From contig JAHBXV010000047.1 in assembly GCA_019636285.1 (NCBI GenBank), positions 1-43,654 of the forward strand: DNA of 43,654 bases, written 5' to 3'. How positions within the stretch are numbered: the stretch's first letter is position 1; every line of letters begins with the position of its first letter. Of this stretch, positions 15,414 through 23,935 are shown one piece after another. A program made the translations under genes and the position numbers. The notes beneath the pieces were generated by a model, which saw only the letters and a program-made list of their open reading frames with translations, had not been told where the DNA came from and did no database searches. This stretch comes from Planctomycetaceae bacterium. GTDB lineage: Bacteria > Planctomycetota > Planctomycetia > Planctomycetales > Planctomycetaceae.

Positions 15414-18014
15414 TTATCCCTCTCCTCGTTTCAGACGGAATGGTTCGCTTTTGACGATTTCGGACACCAGTACCGAAAAGCGGTAATCGTTCGCCGACAG
15501 TCGCAGCAGAACTTTCTTGAGCGTGCAGCGGTCATAGTACTCGGAACCGCGCCCCAGCGCGTATGTCAACATCTTCTCGGACAATGCCATCGCGAAGCGA
15601 TCGGTCCGCTTCTCGAGGGTCGCCGACAGTTCCCGGGAACCGGTGAAGTGATCGCCCCCCGGAAGAAGCCCGCTGGTATCGAGCGGTCGCCCGCCTTCAT
15701 CCTTCTCGCGGAAACGGCCAATCGCGTCGAAGCTCTCCATTCCGAAGCCCAGTTCATCCATCGTCCGATGGCAACTGGCACAGGACGGGTCGGCGCGGTG
15801 AATCTCGAGCTGCTCACGCAGCGTCGCATCCGGTTTCGCCTTGGCCACTTCGGCCAATTCGGGGACGTTGGGCGGAGCTGGCGGCGGAGGCTGATCGAGC
15901 AGCACTTCCATGACCCATTTGCCACGTTTCACCGGGCTCGTGCGATTGGGGTTCGAGGTCATCGTGAGAATGCTGCCATGGGTCAGCACACCCACGCGAT
16001 CGGTTCCGTCCAGCGACACCTTCTGAAACGCGTTGCCCGACACGCCGGCAATCCCGTAGTGCTTCGCCAGGCGTTCATTCAGGAACGTATAGCGACCGTT
16101 GAGCAATTCGAGCAGGCTGCCGTCTTCGCGAATGATGGATGCGAAGAATAGCCGCGTCTCCTCGAACATGTCGCGCCGCAGGTCATCGGTGAAACCGGGA
16201 AATTTTTCGGGATCGGGCGTGACTTCGTTCAGGATGCGCATTTGCAGCCACTGCTCGGCGAAGCCGTCGACAATCGCGATCGCCTTGGGATCTTTCAGCA
16301 TTCGATGGATCTGGGCATCCAGGACGCTGTCGTTGACCAGTTCGCCCGAGTCGGCCAGTTGCCGCAATTCGTCATCCGGCAGGCTGCTCCACAGGAAATA
16401 CGACAGCCGCGAGGCCAGTTCGTGCGGTGTGAGCAGTCGGGTCGCAGCGGGATCGTCCGGACGTGAGTCGAGTTCCCAGCGAAACAGAAAGTGAGGCGAA
16501 ACCAGCACCGCCGTCAGGGCGGCTCGCATCCCCTCATTAAAGTTGCCAGTCTCGGCAGCCACGGCCGCCCCCAACTCCACGATCGGGCGCAGCTCATCTT
16601 TGCGAAGAGGCCGACGGAACGCCTTTGACGCCACGCCTTCCAGATTCCGCGCGATCGCATCCGCCGGGCTGAGCGAATCGCCGGGAACGTGTGCCACCAA
16701 CTGCCGGTGGTGTTCCGGCAGATCGGACTCGTTGAATGTCAGCGGCCCTCGGATCGAGAGCGACTCCACATAAAGATTGCGATCTGCTTTTTTCTTCTCG
16801 TCGTAATAATCGTTGAGGAACGCGATCGCGAGTTTCTGCGGGCCCGAGGTGAGTTGCACCTTGCGCCGATAAACCTTCGACTTGTTCCGTGTTGCATCGA
16901 CTTCAAGACTTTCGAGCGTGTTGCCACTCTGCCGAATCGCCATCTTCGGCAATTCGTCACCGGCCCGCTGACCCCAGGCATCGACGACAAGTTCATACTC
17001 GCCCGGAATCGGCGGAGTGAACTCCACGCCGAGTTCGCCATTCGAAACCAGCACCCAGCCGCTTCCCGAGGCATGCACTACCGGGCTCTTGATGAGTTCC
17101 CCATCGCCGAACGATTTTTCCGTCGGCTTGTCGGGATCGATCACGACGATCGACGCGGCGGCGACCTGCTCGGCCGCGGCGAGATATTTTTCCAGGAGCA
17201 GCGGCGGGAGCGAGAGAACGTCGCCAATGTTGTCGAAGCCGTAACCCACGTCGTCAGACGGAAAGTCGTCGGCTGGCCGAACTTTGACGCCCAAGAGATC
17301 GCGAACGGTGTTGTTGTATTCGGCACGGTTCAGGCGGCGAACGGTCACGCGACCGGGGTCGGGGCCCTTCGCGCAATCAATCCGGTCCATCTCGCTTTCG
17401 ATCGCCGAGATAAAAGCCAGCCGCTCCTCCATGGAAGGCTGTTCGCCTTCGGGCGGGGGCATGTAGTTCGAGTCCACGACCTCCAGCGCCTTCGTCCAGC
17501 CTTTGCGATCACGGGCGAGATCGTGAAATTCGATCAACTCAGCAACGCTGATGCCGGCTTCGGGCTCATCGCCCGAGTGGCAATCGGCACAGAACTTCTG
17601 CACGAACGTCGCGCCCGTCGTCTCGAGCAGGTTCGGGCGCGAAGGTTCGGCGGCGCCCAGAGGCGCCGCATCCAGGACAGCGACGGCAGGATCATTGCCC
17701 GGCCCCAGCCAAAAAAAGCCGACCACCATCAGGAAGACCAGCCCGATCGCCGAGACTCCCAACACGACCGGAGTCTTTCCCGCTGGTTGGACGGACTTCG
17801 ACCGTCGCGAAGAGCCGGACCTTCGAGGGGAATGAGACGGGCGTCGGGCCGCGGACCGGGGAAGCGGCTTCTCGCGAGATTCGAACTCATCCAGTTCAGG
17901 AACCAGAAAAACGGCCTGGCACGATTCACGGCCGCAGCGCAGCTTTTTCCCGGCTTTATCGGCCCCAACCGAAAAGCGAGCCTGGCATTCCGGACAGCGA
18001 ATCGAGATGCGCAT
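15414..18014 (-). CDS. Zinc-ribbon/membrane-anchored DUF1587-DUF1592-DUF1588-DUF1585 cytochrome-type protein
   Basis: This 866-residue protein starts with a zinc ribbon (Cys7, 10, 27, 32), a Ser/Arg-rich linker, and a transmembrane helix (about 82-104). A cytochrome c-type heme site follows: FCADCHSG (CxxCH at 142-146), as in the planctomycete PSCyt-type domain. After that come the DUF1587/1595/1592 (LSRLSYFLWSSLPDDELR and FAEQWLQMRIL), DUF1588 (with CASCHRTMDELGFG, a second CxxCH) and DUF1585 (LSEKMLTYALGRG) domains in the usual order. The ATG at 18014 is preferred because it gives the zinc ribbon at the N-terminus; the longer frame to 18095 adds 27 residues. Downstream, DUF1552 follows immediately. 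Role: probably an extracytoplasmic electron-transfer or polysaccharide-degradation partner, unproven. Confidence 0.9.
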   Translation of the reverse strand: MRISIRCPECQARFSVGADKAGKKLRCGRESCQAVFLVPELDEFESREKPLPRSAARRPSHSPRRSGSSRRSKSVQPAGKTPVVLGVSAIGLVFLMVVGFFWLGPGNDPAVAVLDAAPLGAAEPSRPNLLETTGATFVQKFCADCHSGDEPEAGISVAELIEFHDLARDRKGWTKALEVVDSNYMPPPEGEQPSMEERLAFISAIESEMDRIDCAKGPDPGRVTVRRLNRAEYNNTVRDLLGVKVRPADDFPSDDVGYGFDNIGDVLSLPPLLLEKYLAAAEQVAAASIVVIDPDKPTEKSFGDGELIKSPVVHASGSGWVLVSNGELGVEFTPPIPGEYELVVDAWGQRAGDELPKMAIRQSGNTLESLEVDATRNKSKVYRRKVQLTSGPQKLAIAFLNDYYDEKKKADRNLYVESLSIRGPLTFNESDLPEHHRQLVAHVPGDSLSPADAIARNLEGVASKAFRRPLRKDELRPIVELGAAVAAETGNFNEGMRAALTAVLVSPHFLFRWELDSRPDDPAATRLLTPHELASRLSYFLWSSLPDDELRQLADSGELVNDSVLDAQIHRMLKDPKAIAIVDGFAEQWLQMRILNEVTPDPEKFPGFTDDLRRDMFEETRLFFASIIREDGSLLELLNGRYTFLNERLAKHYGIAGVSGNAFQKVSLDGTDRVGVLTHGSILTMTSNPNRTSPVKRGKWVMEVLLDQPPPPAPPNVPELAEVAKAKPDATLREQLEIHRADPSCASCHRTMDELGFGMESFDAIGRFREKDEGGRPLDTSGLLPGGDHFTGSRELSATLEKRTDRFAMALSEKMLTYALGRGSEYYDRCTLKKVLLRLSANDYRFSVLVSEIVKSEPFRLKRGEG

Positions 18015-18380
18015 GACGGCAAGTGTCGAGAAGAAGATTAGGGGCGGGATACGGACTATTCGGGGCGGGCATTCGAACTCATCAATTCTATTCAATATTT
18101 ACCGTCACAATCCAGCAGGATTCCCGGTGGAATTTGCCGAGATTCAGACAAGAACTCCCCCGTTGGAGCGAAAGTCACAATCCCGTTGACCGTTCCGACG
18201 GACTCCGGAGCGAGAGGGTGGTCGGTCGTTTCGACGGTTCTCGCGGGATACCGCAGGGCCCCGGCTTGCCGTATACTGCTGGGAGATCACCGCAAACTCG
18301 TCGGGATGCAGGGGTTCGTGCGCGCCGACCTCCTTATTCGCGAGACCTCCCCAGGGTATCTACCTCCGAAAGCGGCCAGC
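18015..18380. other. Divergent intergenic region, PSCyt-type gene and MoxR gene
   Basis: This 366-base region separates the minus-strand cytochrome-type gene from the plus-strand MoxR gene. An AT-rich patch at about 18081-18105 (ATCAATTCTATTCAATATTT) is a likely promoter for the minus gene, for example TAGAAT on that strand, but spacing to a -35 is poor. TATACT at 18272-18277 is a possible -10 for the MoxR gene. I see no gene; an in-frame ATG at 18306 could lengthen MoxR by 25 residues. Confidence 0.4.
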
Positions 18381-19319
18381 GTGAGTGAACATTCGGATCA
18401 AATTCGCCGCCTCGAGCAGAACATCGAATCGGCCATTCTGGGAAAGCACGATCCCATTCGCCTCGCATTGGTTGCTTTGCTCGCCGAAGGCCACTTGCTG
18501 ATCGAGGATTCACCGGGGGTCGGAAAAACGTCGCTCGCCAAGGCGATCGCCCGCAGCCTCGACTGCGGTTTCAAGCGGTTGCAGTTCACTCCCGACATGC
18601 TCCCCAGCGATATTCTCGGCTCGAGCGTTTACCTGCCGAACCTGGGCGAGTTCGAGTTCCGCCCCGGCCCCATCTTCACGAACGTGCTGCTCGCCGACGA
18701 AATCAATCGCACGACCCCCCGCACGCAAAGCGCGCTGCTCGAAGCGATGAGCGAGAATCAGGTCTCGATCGAAGGAACGACGTATCCGCTCGATCAGCCG
18801 TTCTTCGTGCTGGCCACGCAGAATCCCCACGAGTTCGAGGGAACCTATCCCCTGCCGGAGAACCAACTCGACCGGTTCATGCTGTGCATCGAAATCGGGT
18901 ATCCCGCCCGCGAGGTCGAGCGACAGGTGCTCGCCAATCATCGTGATGGCGAACCGGTCGATAAACTCAAACCAGTCCTCTCCCTTGAGGAACTCAAAGC
19001 TCTGCAGCACGCCGCGCGGAATGTCCGAGTGGATGAGTCTTTGAACGACTACATGCTCGACCTGATCGAAGCGACACGGCGCGATGAGCAACTGCAACTC
19101 GGCGTAAGTACGCGCGGTGCCATTACGCTGTATCGGGCCGTGCAGAGCCTGGCCCTCATCGAAGGCCGCAGCTTCGCGATTCCCGACGACATCAAGCGGC
19201 TGGCTGTCCCCGTTCTCGCGCACCGAATCGTCGCGAAGGGAGTGCTGCACGAAGGACAGCGCGATCGGGCCCAGGCGGCGATCCGACAGATTCTGACATC
19301 AACGCCAGTTCCCACTTAG
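18381..19319 (+). CDS. MoxR-family AAA+ ATPase
   Basis: This cytoplasmic MoxR-type AAA+ ATPase acts as a chaperone-like protein that helps activate or insert metal cofactors, or mature exported complexes. With the GTG at 18381 it is 312 residues, the usual length. The Walker A is DSPGVGKTS (about 43-51), the Walker B NVLLADEINR (about 101-110), and the MoxR insert and sensor motifs follow (ATQNP, with sensor Asn, and LPENQLDRFM). LGVSTRGAITLYRAVQSLALIEGR is the C-terminal lid. An ATG at 18306 is an alternative start. Most MoxR genes are followed by a DUF58 gene; here the next gene is sua5-like, after a repeat hairpin, so this is an orphan. The target is unknown. Confidence 0.92.
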   Translation: MSEHSDQIRRLEQNIESAILGKHDPIRLALVALLAEGHLLIEDSPGVGKTSLAKAIARSLDCGFKRLQFTPDMLPSDILGSSVYLPNLGEFEFRPGPIFTNVLLADEINRTTPRTQSALLEAMSENQVSIEGTTYPLDQPFFVLATQNPHEFEGTYPLPENQLDRFMLCIEIGYPAREVERQVLANHRDGEPVDKLKPVLSLEELKALQHAARNVRVDESLNDYMLDLIEATRRDEQLQLGVSTRGAITLYRAVQSLALIEGRSFAIPDDIKRLAVPVLAHRIVAKGVLHEGQRDRAQAAIRQILTSTPVPT

Positions 19320-19333
19320 ACGTATTTAATTAG

Positions 19334-19393
19334 TAACCCGAAGCGTCAGCGAGGGATGATCTCGCGCTCCGCCCTCGCTGACGTTTCGGGTTA
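19334..19393. repeat. TAACCCG-type hairpin repeat, copy 1
   Basis: TAACCCGAAGCGTCAGCGAG starts the left arm (19334-19355) and CCCTCGCTGACGTTTCGGGT starts the right arm (19372-19393). The two 22-base arms pair with one mismatch. It starts 15 bases after the MoxR stop and probably terminates that gene. A second copy is at 22274-22329. Confidence 0.8.
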
Positions 19394-19435
19394 ATGTGTC
19401 GTTTTTGAGACAACTTCCCGAAGTCAATTGCCGTC

Positions 19436-20407
19436 ATGAGCCCCCGCGTCACCGACAGTGTCTCCAGTGCCGTTGCCGTTCTGCGGCAAGGGGGGCTTGT
19501 CGGCCTGCCTACGGAGACCGTTTACGGTCTGGCTGGTGACGCCTTCCGACCGATGACGGTGGCCCGCATTTTCGCGGCGAAGAATCGACCGGAATTCGAT
19601 CCGCTCATCGTACACTTGGCCACGTCGGCAGAGCTTCGCCGCGTCGCGCGCGATGTTCCGGAGGCTGCCCAAAAACTCGCGGACCGTTTCTGGCCGGGAC
19701 CGCTCACACTCGTTCTGCCACGTCAGTCGGAGGTACCGGACCTTGTAACGTCCGGACTCGATACGGTGGCGGTTCGAGTCCCCGATCATCCCCTGGCGCA
19801 GCTCGTTCTTCGCGAATCGGGACTGTGCCTGGCCGCGCCGAGTGCCAACCCCTTCGGGGGTCTGAGTCCGACAACGGCTGAGCATGTGGAACGCGGGCTG
19901 GGCGATCGTGTCGATCTGATTCTGGATGGCGGCCCCTGCCGCGTCGGGGTTGAGTCGACCATCATTCACATCGACGCCGACAACCGGGCGACCTTGCTGC
20001 GCCCGGGGGGATTGCCGCTGGAGGCCATCGAAGCCGTTATTGGTCCGGTCGACACTCCCACAACCAATTCCGACGACGACCGGCCGATGGCACCTGGGAT
20101 GCTGCTGCGACATTACGCCCCCAGTCATTCGCTACGGCTGGTCGAAGACTGGCCGCCGCTGGCCGAACGGGGCGAACTCGGTTGCCTGGCATATGGCGAA
20201 GTCCCGACGGGCTTTGGTTCGCTCGTTTCGTTGCCCGCCGACGACGACCTGACTGCCGCCGCCGCCAGGTTCTTTCCCGCGCTCCATCAACTCGATGAAT
20301 CGACGGTCACCGGCATTGTCGCCCGGCGATTTCCCGAACATGGGCTCGGCCGGGCGTTGAACGACCGGTTGACGCGCGCCGCGGCGAAGGAGCCGGCATG
20401 CGCGTGA
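19436..20407 (+). CDS. L-threonylcarbamoyladenylate synthase (Sua5 type)
   Basis: The enzyme makes threonylcarbamoyl-AMP from threonine, bicarbonate and ATP, the first step of t6A-37 tRNA modification. At 323 residues it is the long Sua5 form, with the YrdC domain at about 10-200 and a C-terminal Sua5 domain. Visible motifs are LPTETVYGLAGDA, AAKNRPEFDPL (the K-x-R ATP/bicarbonate site), FWPGPLTLVLP, APSANPFGG (SxN) and the linker-type PGMLLRHYAPSH. The ATG at 19436 is the natural start. The gene's last 10 bases overlap shikimate kinase, so the two are translationally coupled. With MiaA at 11054 this window holds two position-37 tRNA modification genes, but far apart. Confidence 0.95.
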   Translation: MSPRVTDSVSSAVAVLRQGGLVGLPTETVYGLAGDAFRPMTVARIFAAKNRPEFDPLIVHLATSAELRRVARDVPEAAQKLADRFWPGPLTLVLPRQSEVPDLVTSGLDTVAVRVPDHPLAQLVLRESGLCLAAPSANPFGGLSPTTAEHVERGLGDRVDLILDGGPCRVGVESTIIHIDADNRATLLRPGGLPLEAIEAVIGPVDTPTTNSDDDRPMAPGMLLRHYAPSHSLRLVEDWPPLAERGELGCLAYGEVPTGFGSLVSLPADDDLTAAAARFFPALHQLDESTVTGIVARRFPEHGLGRALNDRLTRAAAKEPACA

Positions 20408-20925
20408 TCTTGATCGGCTATCGAGGTTGTGGAAAGTCGACCATCGGGGCGGCGCTCGCCGAGCGTTTACACGTACCCTGGATTGATGCGGACGAGTTTC
20501 TGGAATCGCGAGCTGGACGCACCATCAAGGACATTTTCGCAACCGATGGCGAGCCGACGTTTCGCGCAATGGAACGGGCTTACCTGGTTGAACTCCTCGA
20601 GCGCGAACCCCTGGTCTTGAGCGCCGGAGGCGGAGCCATTCTTAACCCGCAAACGCGCGAAGACTTTCGGACTGCCGGTTTCGTGGTGTGGCTGATGGCG
20701 GATGTCGCAACCATTGCCGATCGCATCGCGGGCGATGCAACGACGGCGGCGCGGCGCCCCAACTTGACGGCTGCCGGCGGCATCGAAGAGATTCGCGCGT
20801 TGCTGAACGTGCGCGAACCGTTGTATCGCGAGACCGCGCATCTGACCGTGTCGACCGAGGGGCGTTCCGTCGCGGAAATTGCTGACCAGATTGTCGCCCA
20901 TTTGCCGAGGTCGACCGCTCCATGA
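20398..20925 (+). CDS. aroK: Shikimate kinase
   Basis: This enzyme phosphorylates shikimate at the 3-hydroxyl in the aromatic amino acid pathway. Its 175 residues match the family. The Walker A is GYRGCGKST (7-15), the shikimate-binding DADEFLE is at about 31-37 (Asp in the D-x-D motif), the GGG motif is SAGGGAIL (about 78-85), and the lid arginine lies in ARRPNL. The start overlaps the sua5-like gene by 10 bases, and its stop overlaps the prepilin peptidase start (ATGA), so the three genes form one tight operon. No other aro gene is nearby. Annotators may call the same protein aroL; the family does not separate them clearly. Confidence 0.95.
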   Translation: MRVILIGYRGCGKSTIGAALAERLHVPWIDADEFLESRAGRTIKDIFATDGEPTFRAMERAYLVELLEREPLVLSAGGGAILNPQTREDFRTAGFVVWLMADVATIADRIAGDATTAARRPNLTAAGGIEEIRALLNVREPLYRETAHLTVSTEGRSVAEIADQIVAHLPRSTAP

Positions 20926-22235
20926 CGCTTTGGGAAATTCCCCTGGGAGTGATGCTGGCGTACCTCTTCTGCCTCGGCGCGGTGGTGGGGAGCTTTCTCA
21001 ACGTCTGCATCTATCGCATTCCGCGGCATGAAACGGTCATCGGGGCCTTACGAGCGTTGACCTTTCCCCCGTCAACGTGTCCGCATTGCGCGCGGCGAAT
21101 TCGACCGCGCGACAACATCCCCATTCTTGGCTGGATGCTGATTGGCGGCCGCTGCCGGTCCTGCCGGAATCCCGTCTCGATTCGCTATCCGGCGATCGAA
21201 CTCCTCAATGGTCTGCTGGTCGCCGGGTTGTATTGGGCCATCGTTCCCAGCGGCTACCAGTCGACGGCCGCCGACAGTTGTTTGTGGACGGCAACCGGGC
21301 CGCTCGCGCGCGTCACGCTCAGCCATTCGCAGCAGGTCTGGCTGCTGCATGCCCAGTACCTGTACTACTTCTTCCTCGTCGAAGCCTTGCTCGTCGCGAC
21401 ATTCATCGACTTCGATTTGAAGATCATCCCGGACGGCGTCACCGTTCCCGCCATGTTCATCGGCTTTCTCGGGCCGCTCATCGTCGGACGGCTCGAACTG
21501 ACCCCGGTCTGGGCGACGATGCCTGCACTGCAAGAAATCTTGCAGTTTGTCCTCCCCGAATCGCTCGCGCGGCTTGCACACGGTCCGCCGGTTCCGGCAT
21601 GGATCGACCAGTATCCCCGCCTGCACGGCCTGTCGGTCAGCGTGGCCGGGTTTCTGGTCGGTGGCGGCGCGGTCTGGCTGGTGCGAGCCGTCGGGCAGTG
21701 GATTCTCCGCCGCGAAGCCATGGGATTCGGCGACGTCATCCTGCTGGCGATGATCGGCAGCTTCATGGGCTGGCAGGCAGCAATCCTGGTCTTCTTCCTG
21801 GCCCCCGTCTTCGCGCTGCTGGTGGTGGCAGGACTGTTTCTCTACCGCCTGGTCGTTCGACCGCAATCGCGGCAGGAACAGGAGATCCCCTACGGGCCGT
21901 ACCTCAGCCTAGCCGCCTTGGTGCTGTTATTCGACTGGCGCAATGTCTGGCCGGCCATGCAGCCCTTGTTTTCGCTGGGCCCGCTCCTGCCCGTGGTCGC
22001 GGTACTGCTGGTGGTCCTGCTGATCGCCTCGCTGCTGATCGTGCAGGGCCTGAAATGGAGTCTGGGAATCCCCCTGTTCCCCGAACCGGAATTCGGCGAA
22101 TGGACCTCGGCCGACCAGTTACAGTTCTTCAGCGGATACGACCGGCACGAACACACGATGCCGCTGCGATCGGCAACCTGGCCCGGCGAGCAGACCGGTC
22201 GCGGCAGCGCGGGCTACAACGCCTGGCGCCGGTAA
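20922..22235 (+). CDS. Prepilin peptidase (A24 family), with extended C-terminus
   Basis: This multi-pass inner-membrane aspartic peptidase cleaves the leader of prepilins and methylates the new N-terminus. The N-terminal methyltransferase-like part has GSFLNVCIYRIP and a zinc-type four-Cys cluster (CPHC at 53-56, CRSC at 78-81). The peptidase part has the catalytic aspartates: FIDFDLKIIPD (Asp163) and GFGDVILLAMIG (Asp271, the GxGD motif). Canonical enzymes have about 250-290 residues; this one has 437, because of a large loop at about 190-240 and a C-terminal extension of about 90 residues with one extra hydrophobic stretch (about 345-375). The overlap with aroK means a coupled start. Its likely substrates include DUF1559 pseudopilins such as 4259-5209. 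Confidence 0.93.
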   Translation: MTLWEIPLGVMLAYLFCLGAVVGSFLNVCIYRIPRHETVIGALRALTFPPSTCPHCARRIRPRDNIPILGWMLIGGRCRSCRNPVSIRYPAIELLNGLLVAGLYWAIVPSGYQSTAADSCLWTATGPLARVTLSHSQQVWLLHAQYLYYFFLVEALLVATFIDFDLKIIPDGVTVPAMFIGFLGPLIVGRLELTPVWATMPALQEILQFVLPESLARLAHGPPVPAWIDQYPRLHGLSVSVAGFLVGGGAVWLVRAVGQWILRREAMGFGDVILLAMIGSFMGWQAAILVFFLAPVFALLVVAGLFLYRLVVRPQSRQEQEIPYGPYLSLAALVLLFDWRNVWPAMQPLFSLGPLLPVVAVLLVVLLIASLLIVQGLKWSLGIPLFPEPEFGEWTSADQLQFFSGYDRHEHTMPLRSATWPGEQTGRGSAGYNAWRR

Positions 22236-22273
22236 AGTCGTTCGCCCATTGCTGCAAGGCCGGACCATTTTTG

Positions 22274-22329
22274 TAACCCGACGCGTCAGCGAGGCGTACT
22301 TTTCTCGCCCTCGCTGACGCGTCGGGTTA
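22274..22329. repeat. TAACCCG-type hairpin repeat, copy 2
   Basis: TAACCCGACGCGTCAGCGAG begins the left arm (22274-22294), which pairs perfectly over 21 bases with the right arm (22309-22329). It begins 38 bases after the prepilin peptidase stop and 24 bases before the stop of ParA, so it may terminate both genes. It differs from copy 1 (19334-19393) by compensating changes (AAG/TTT versus ACG/CGT), which supports a role for the folded form. Confidence 0.82.
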
Positions 22330-22352
22330 TCTGATCCGACCTCAGCAGGCGA

Positions 22353-23183
22353 TTACGCTGCCTGCGGAACGGTTGCGGAGGCCTGTCCACCCATCTCGGC
22401 GGCGATCACTTCTTCAACCAGCGCGGCATAATCAACAGCGCCGGAACTCTTGATCGCATAGTCGAAAATCGACTGCCCGAAGCTCGGGGCTTCCGCGAGT
22501 TTGATGTTCCGGCGGATGCGGCTTTCGAACAACTTCGCCTGCTTCCAGGGGGCGTGCGCGTCGCTCATTTCCAGGAAGTGCAGCAGGTCATCGGTAATGT
22601 CGGCGGCGAGGCGGGTTCCCGTTTCGTACAGGCACAACAAGATGCCTGTCACCCGCAGATCACGGTTCAGCCGTCGCTTCACGAGCGCTGTCGTCTCGAA
22701 CAGCTTTGACAATCCCTGGAGCGCCAGAAAATGGGGCTGGAGCGGGATGAAGACTTCCTTCGCGGCCGTCAACGCGTTGATGGTCAAGACCCCCAGCGAC
22801 GGCGGGCAGTCCATCAGGATGTAGTCAATCTGCTGGCTGGCCGTGAATGCCTCGATCGACTGACGCAGAACGACTTCGCGGTCGGCGGCGTCGACCAGTT
22901 CCAGTTCGGTCGCCGCCAGATCGAGGCTGGCCGGCGCGACCCACAATTTGTCGACGGCCAATTGGCGCACCTCGGCGAGCGTCTTCCGCCCGGCGAAGAC
23001 GTCGTAAATTGTCGGCACATGCCCCATCGCTTCGACGCCCAGATGGAGCGTCGAATGTCCCTGCGGATCGAGATCGATCAAGAGGACGCTACGTCCCTGT
23101 CGCGCCAATCCCGCGGCGAGGTTGACGCTCGTCGTCGTCTTGCCGACTCCACCCTTCTGATTCATGACCACGATGGTCCGCAT
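22353..23183 (-). CDS. ParA/Soj-family ATPase
   Basis: This is a deviant-Walker P-loop ATPase of the ParA/MinD family. ParA proteins partition chromosomes or plasmids, or position other large complexes. The deviant Walker A is [10 protein letters not shown] (10-19, with the signature lysine), followed by [12 protein letters not shown] (Walker A') and [11 protein letters not shown] (Walker B). [19 protein letters not shown] is typical of the ParA family. At 276 residues it is a chromosomal Soj-like length, with no N-terminal DNA-binding extension. No parB gene is adjacent. A small lipoprotein is divergent. It may be a true Soj located away from ParB, or an orphan positioning ATPase; sequence alone does not say. 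Confidence 0.94.
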   Translation of the reverse strand: MRTIVVMNQKGGVGKTTTSVNLAAGLARQGRSVLLIDLDPQGHSTLHLGVEAMGHVPTIYDVFAGRKTLAEVRQLAVDKLWVAPASLDLAATELELVDAADREVVLRQSIEAFTASQQIDYILMDCPPSLGVLTINALTAAKEVFIPLQPHFLALQGLSKLFETTALVKRRLNRDLRVTGILLCLYETGTRLAADITDDLLHFLEMSDAHAPWKQAKLFESRIRRNIKLAEAPSFGQSIFDYAIKSSGAVDYAALVEEVIAAEMGGQASATVPQAA

Positions 23184-23531
23184 CGCTCATCCTCTCGCGA
23201 CAAGACGTTTCAGCCAGCCCCTTCCCGGGCGGATTCTCGACGCGTCTTTTATCGGTCCGGCGACGAACCGAAAAGAGCAACTCGAGACAACCGATGCGTT
23301 GCAAATCCGGCCGGCGGGTGCCAAACGCTCACCCTCCGACCAATGGGAATTCGTATTGACACCCGCAAAGAGATTCAGCACATGCGAGGACATCTCCTTT
23401 CCATTCTCGCTGGTGCTGTGGTGAGTCTGCCGGACGAACGTCGTGGGGACGTTCCGGATGGCACGGATCGCTGTGCGGAGTGTTCGACACCAATGCAACT
23501 GGCCGCCGGAATGGCGGCATGGGGTTACCTG
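23184..23531. other. Divergent intergenic region between ParA and the small lipoprotein gene
   Basis: These 348 bases should contain promoters for both neighbours. TTGACA at 23356-23361 points toward the lipoprotein gene, but the -10 at the correct distance (CACATG) is poor. An in-frame reading upstream of 23532 exists but starts with non-signal sequence, so I leave it out. I see nothing else. Confidence 0.35.
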
Positions 23532-23723
23532 ATGAGTCGCCCGAAATTCCTGACACTGCTAGGGTTACTCGTACTTGTCGGCTCGCTGTCCGGCTGCGCG
23601 AGTTTCTGGTACGACCTGAAGCCGCACCGCCTGCACCGAATGAACCGGGGCGATCCCCCGTCGCTCGACCCCGAATTTTCGGCGACGCCGCCGTCGACAG
23701 AGAACGTCCGCTTTTGGACGTGA
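23532..23723 (+). CDS. Tiny lipoprotein, 63 aa
   Basis: This gene is below the size usually called. It encodes a clear lipoprotein: signal helix FLTLLGLLVLVGSLS with lipobox SLSGC (Cys22). The mature part is only 41 residues, with a WYDLKPHRLHRMNRGD segment and a Pro/Ser-rich tail. I know no family. The start at 23532 has GGGG about eight bases upstream, and the Met is directly followed by SRPKF, a good n-region. It may be co-transcribed with the HEAT/TPR gene at 23936. Small lipoproteins of this form are frequent in planctomycetes, and the function is unknown. Confidence 0.7.
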   Translation: MSRPKFLTLLGLLVLVGSLSGCASFWYDLKPHRLHRMNRGDPPSLDPEFSATPPSTENVRFWT

Positions 23724-23935
23724 GATCGGCGAGTTCCGCCGGAACGAAAATGCGTCCCGAGAAACTCGGAAGAATTGCCGTTTGTCTCCGGTCCAGCGCG
23801 CGAGGTCATTCGCGCGCCGACAACGGCGAATGCGCAGGGTAGACTGAACCGCTCGAAACTCCACCGGCCGCAACCTCCGGAACATGGCGTCCGGACGACC
23901 GGTGGGGAGATCTTCGACCGGGACGGGTATCTCGC

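Noticed and set aside
16689-18041. 450-residue plus-strand open frame opposite the DUF1592 gene
   Set aside because: Antisense shadow; no recognisable domain and no ribosome-binding site context.
21077-22276. 399-residue frame inside the prepilin peptidase gene, in another frame of the same strand
   Set aside because: The peptidase has catalytic motifs and membrane segments; this frame is Arg/Pro/Gly-rich.
23342-23531. N-terminal extension of the 63-aa lipoprotein
   Set aside because: The extension would bury the signal peptide; the start at 23532 matches lipoprotein logic.
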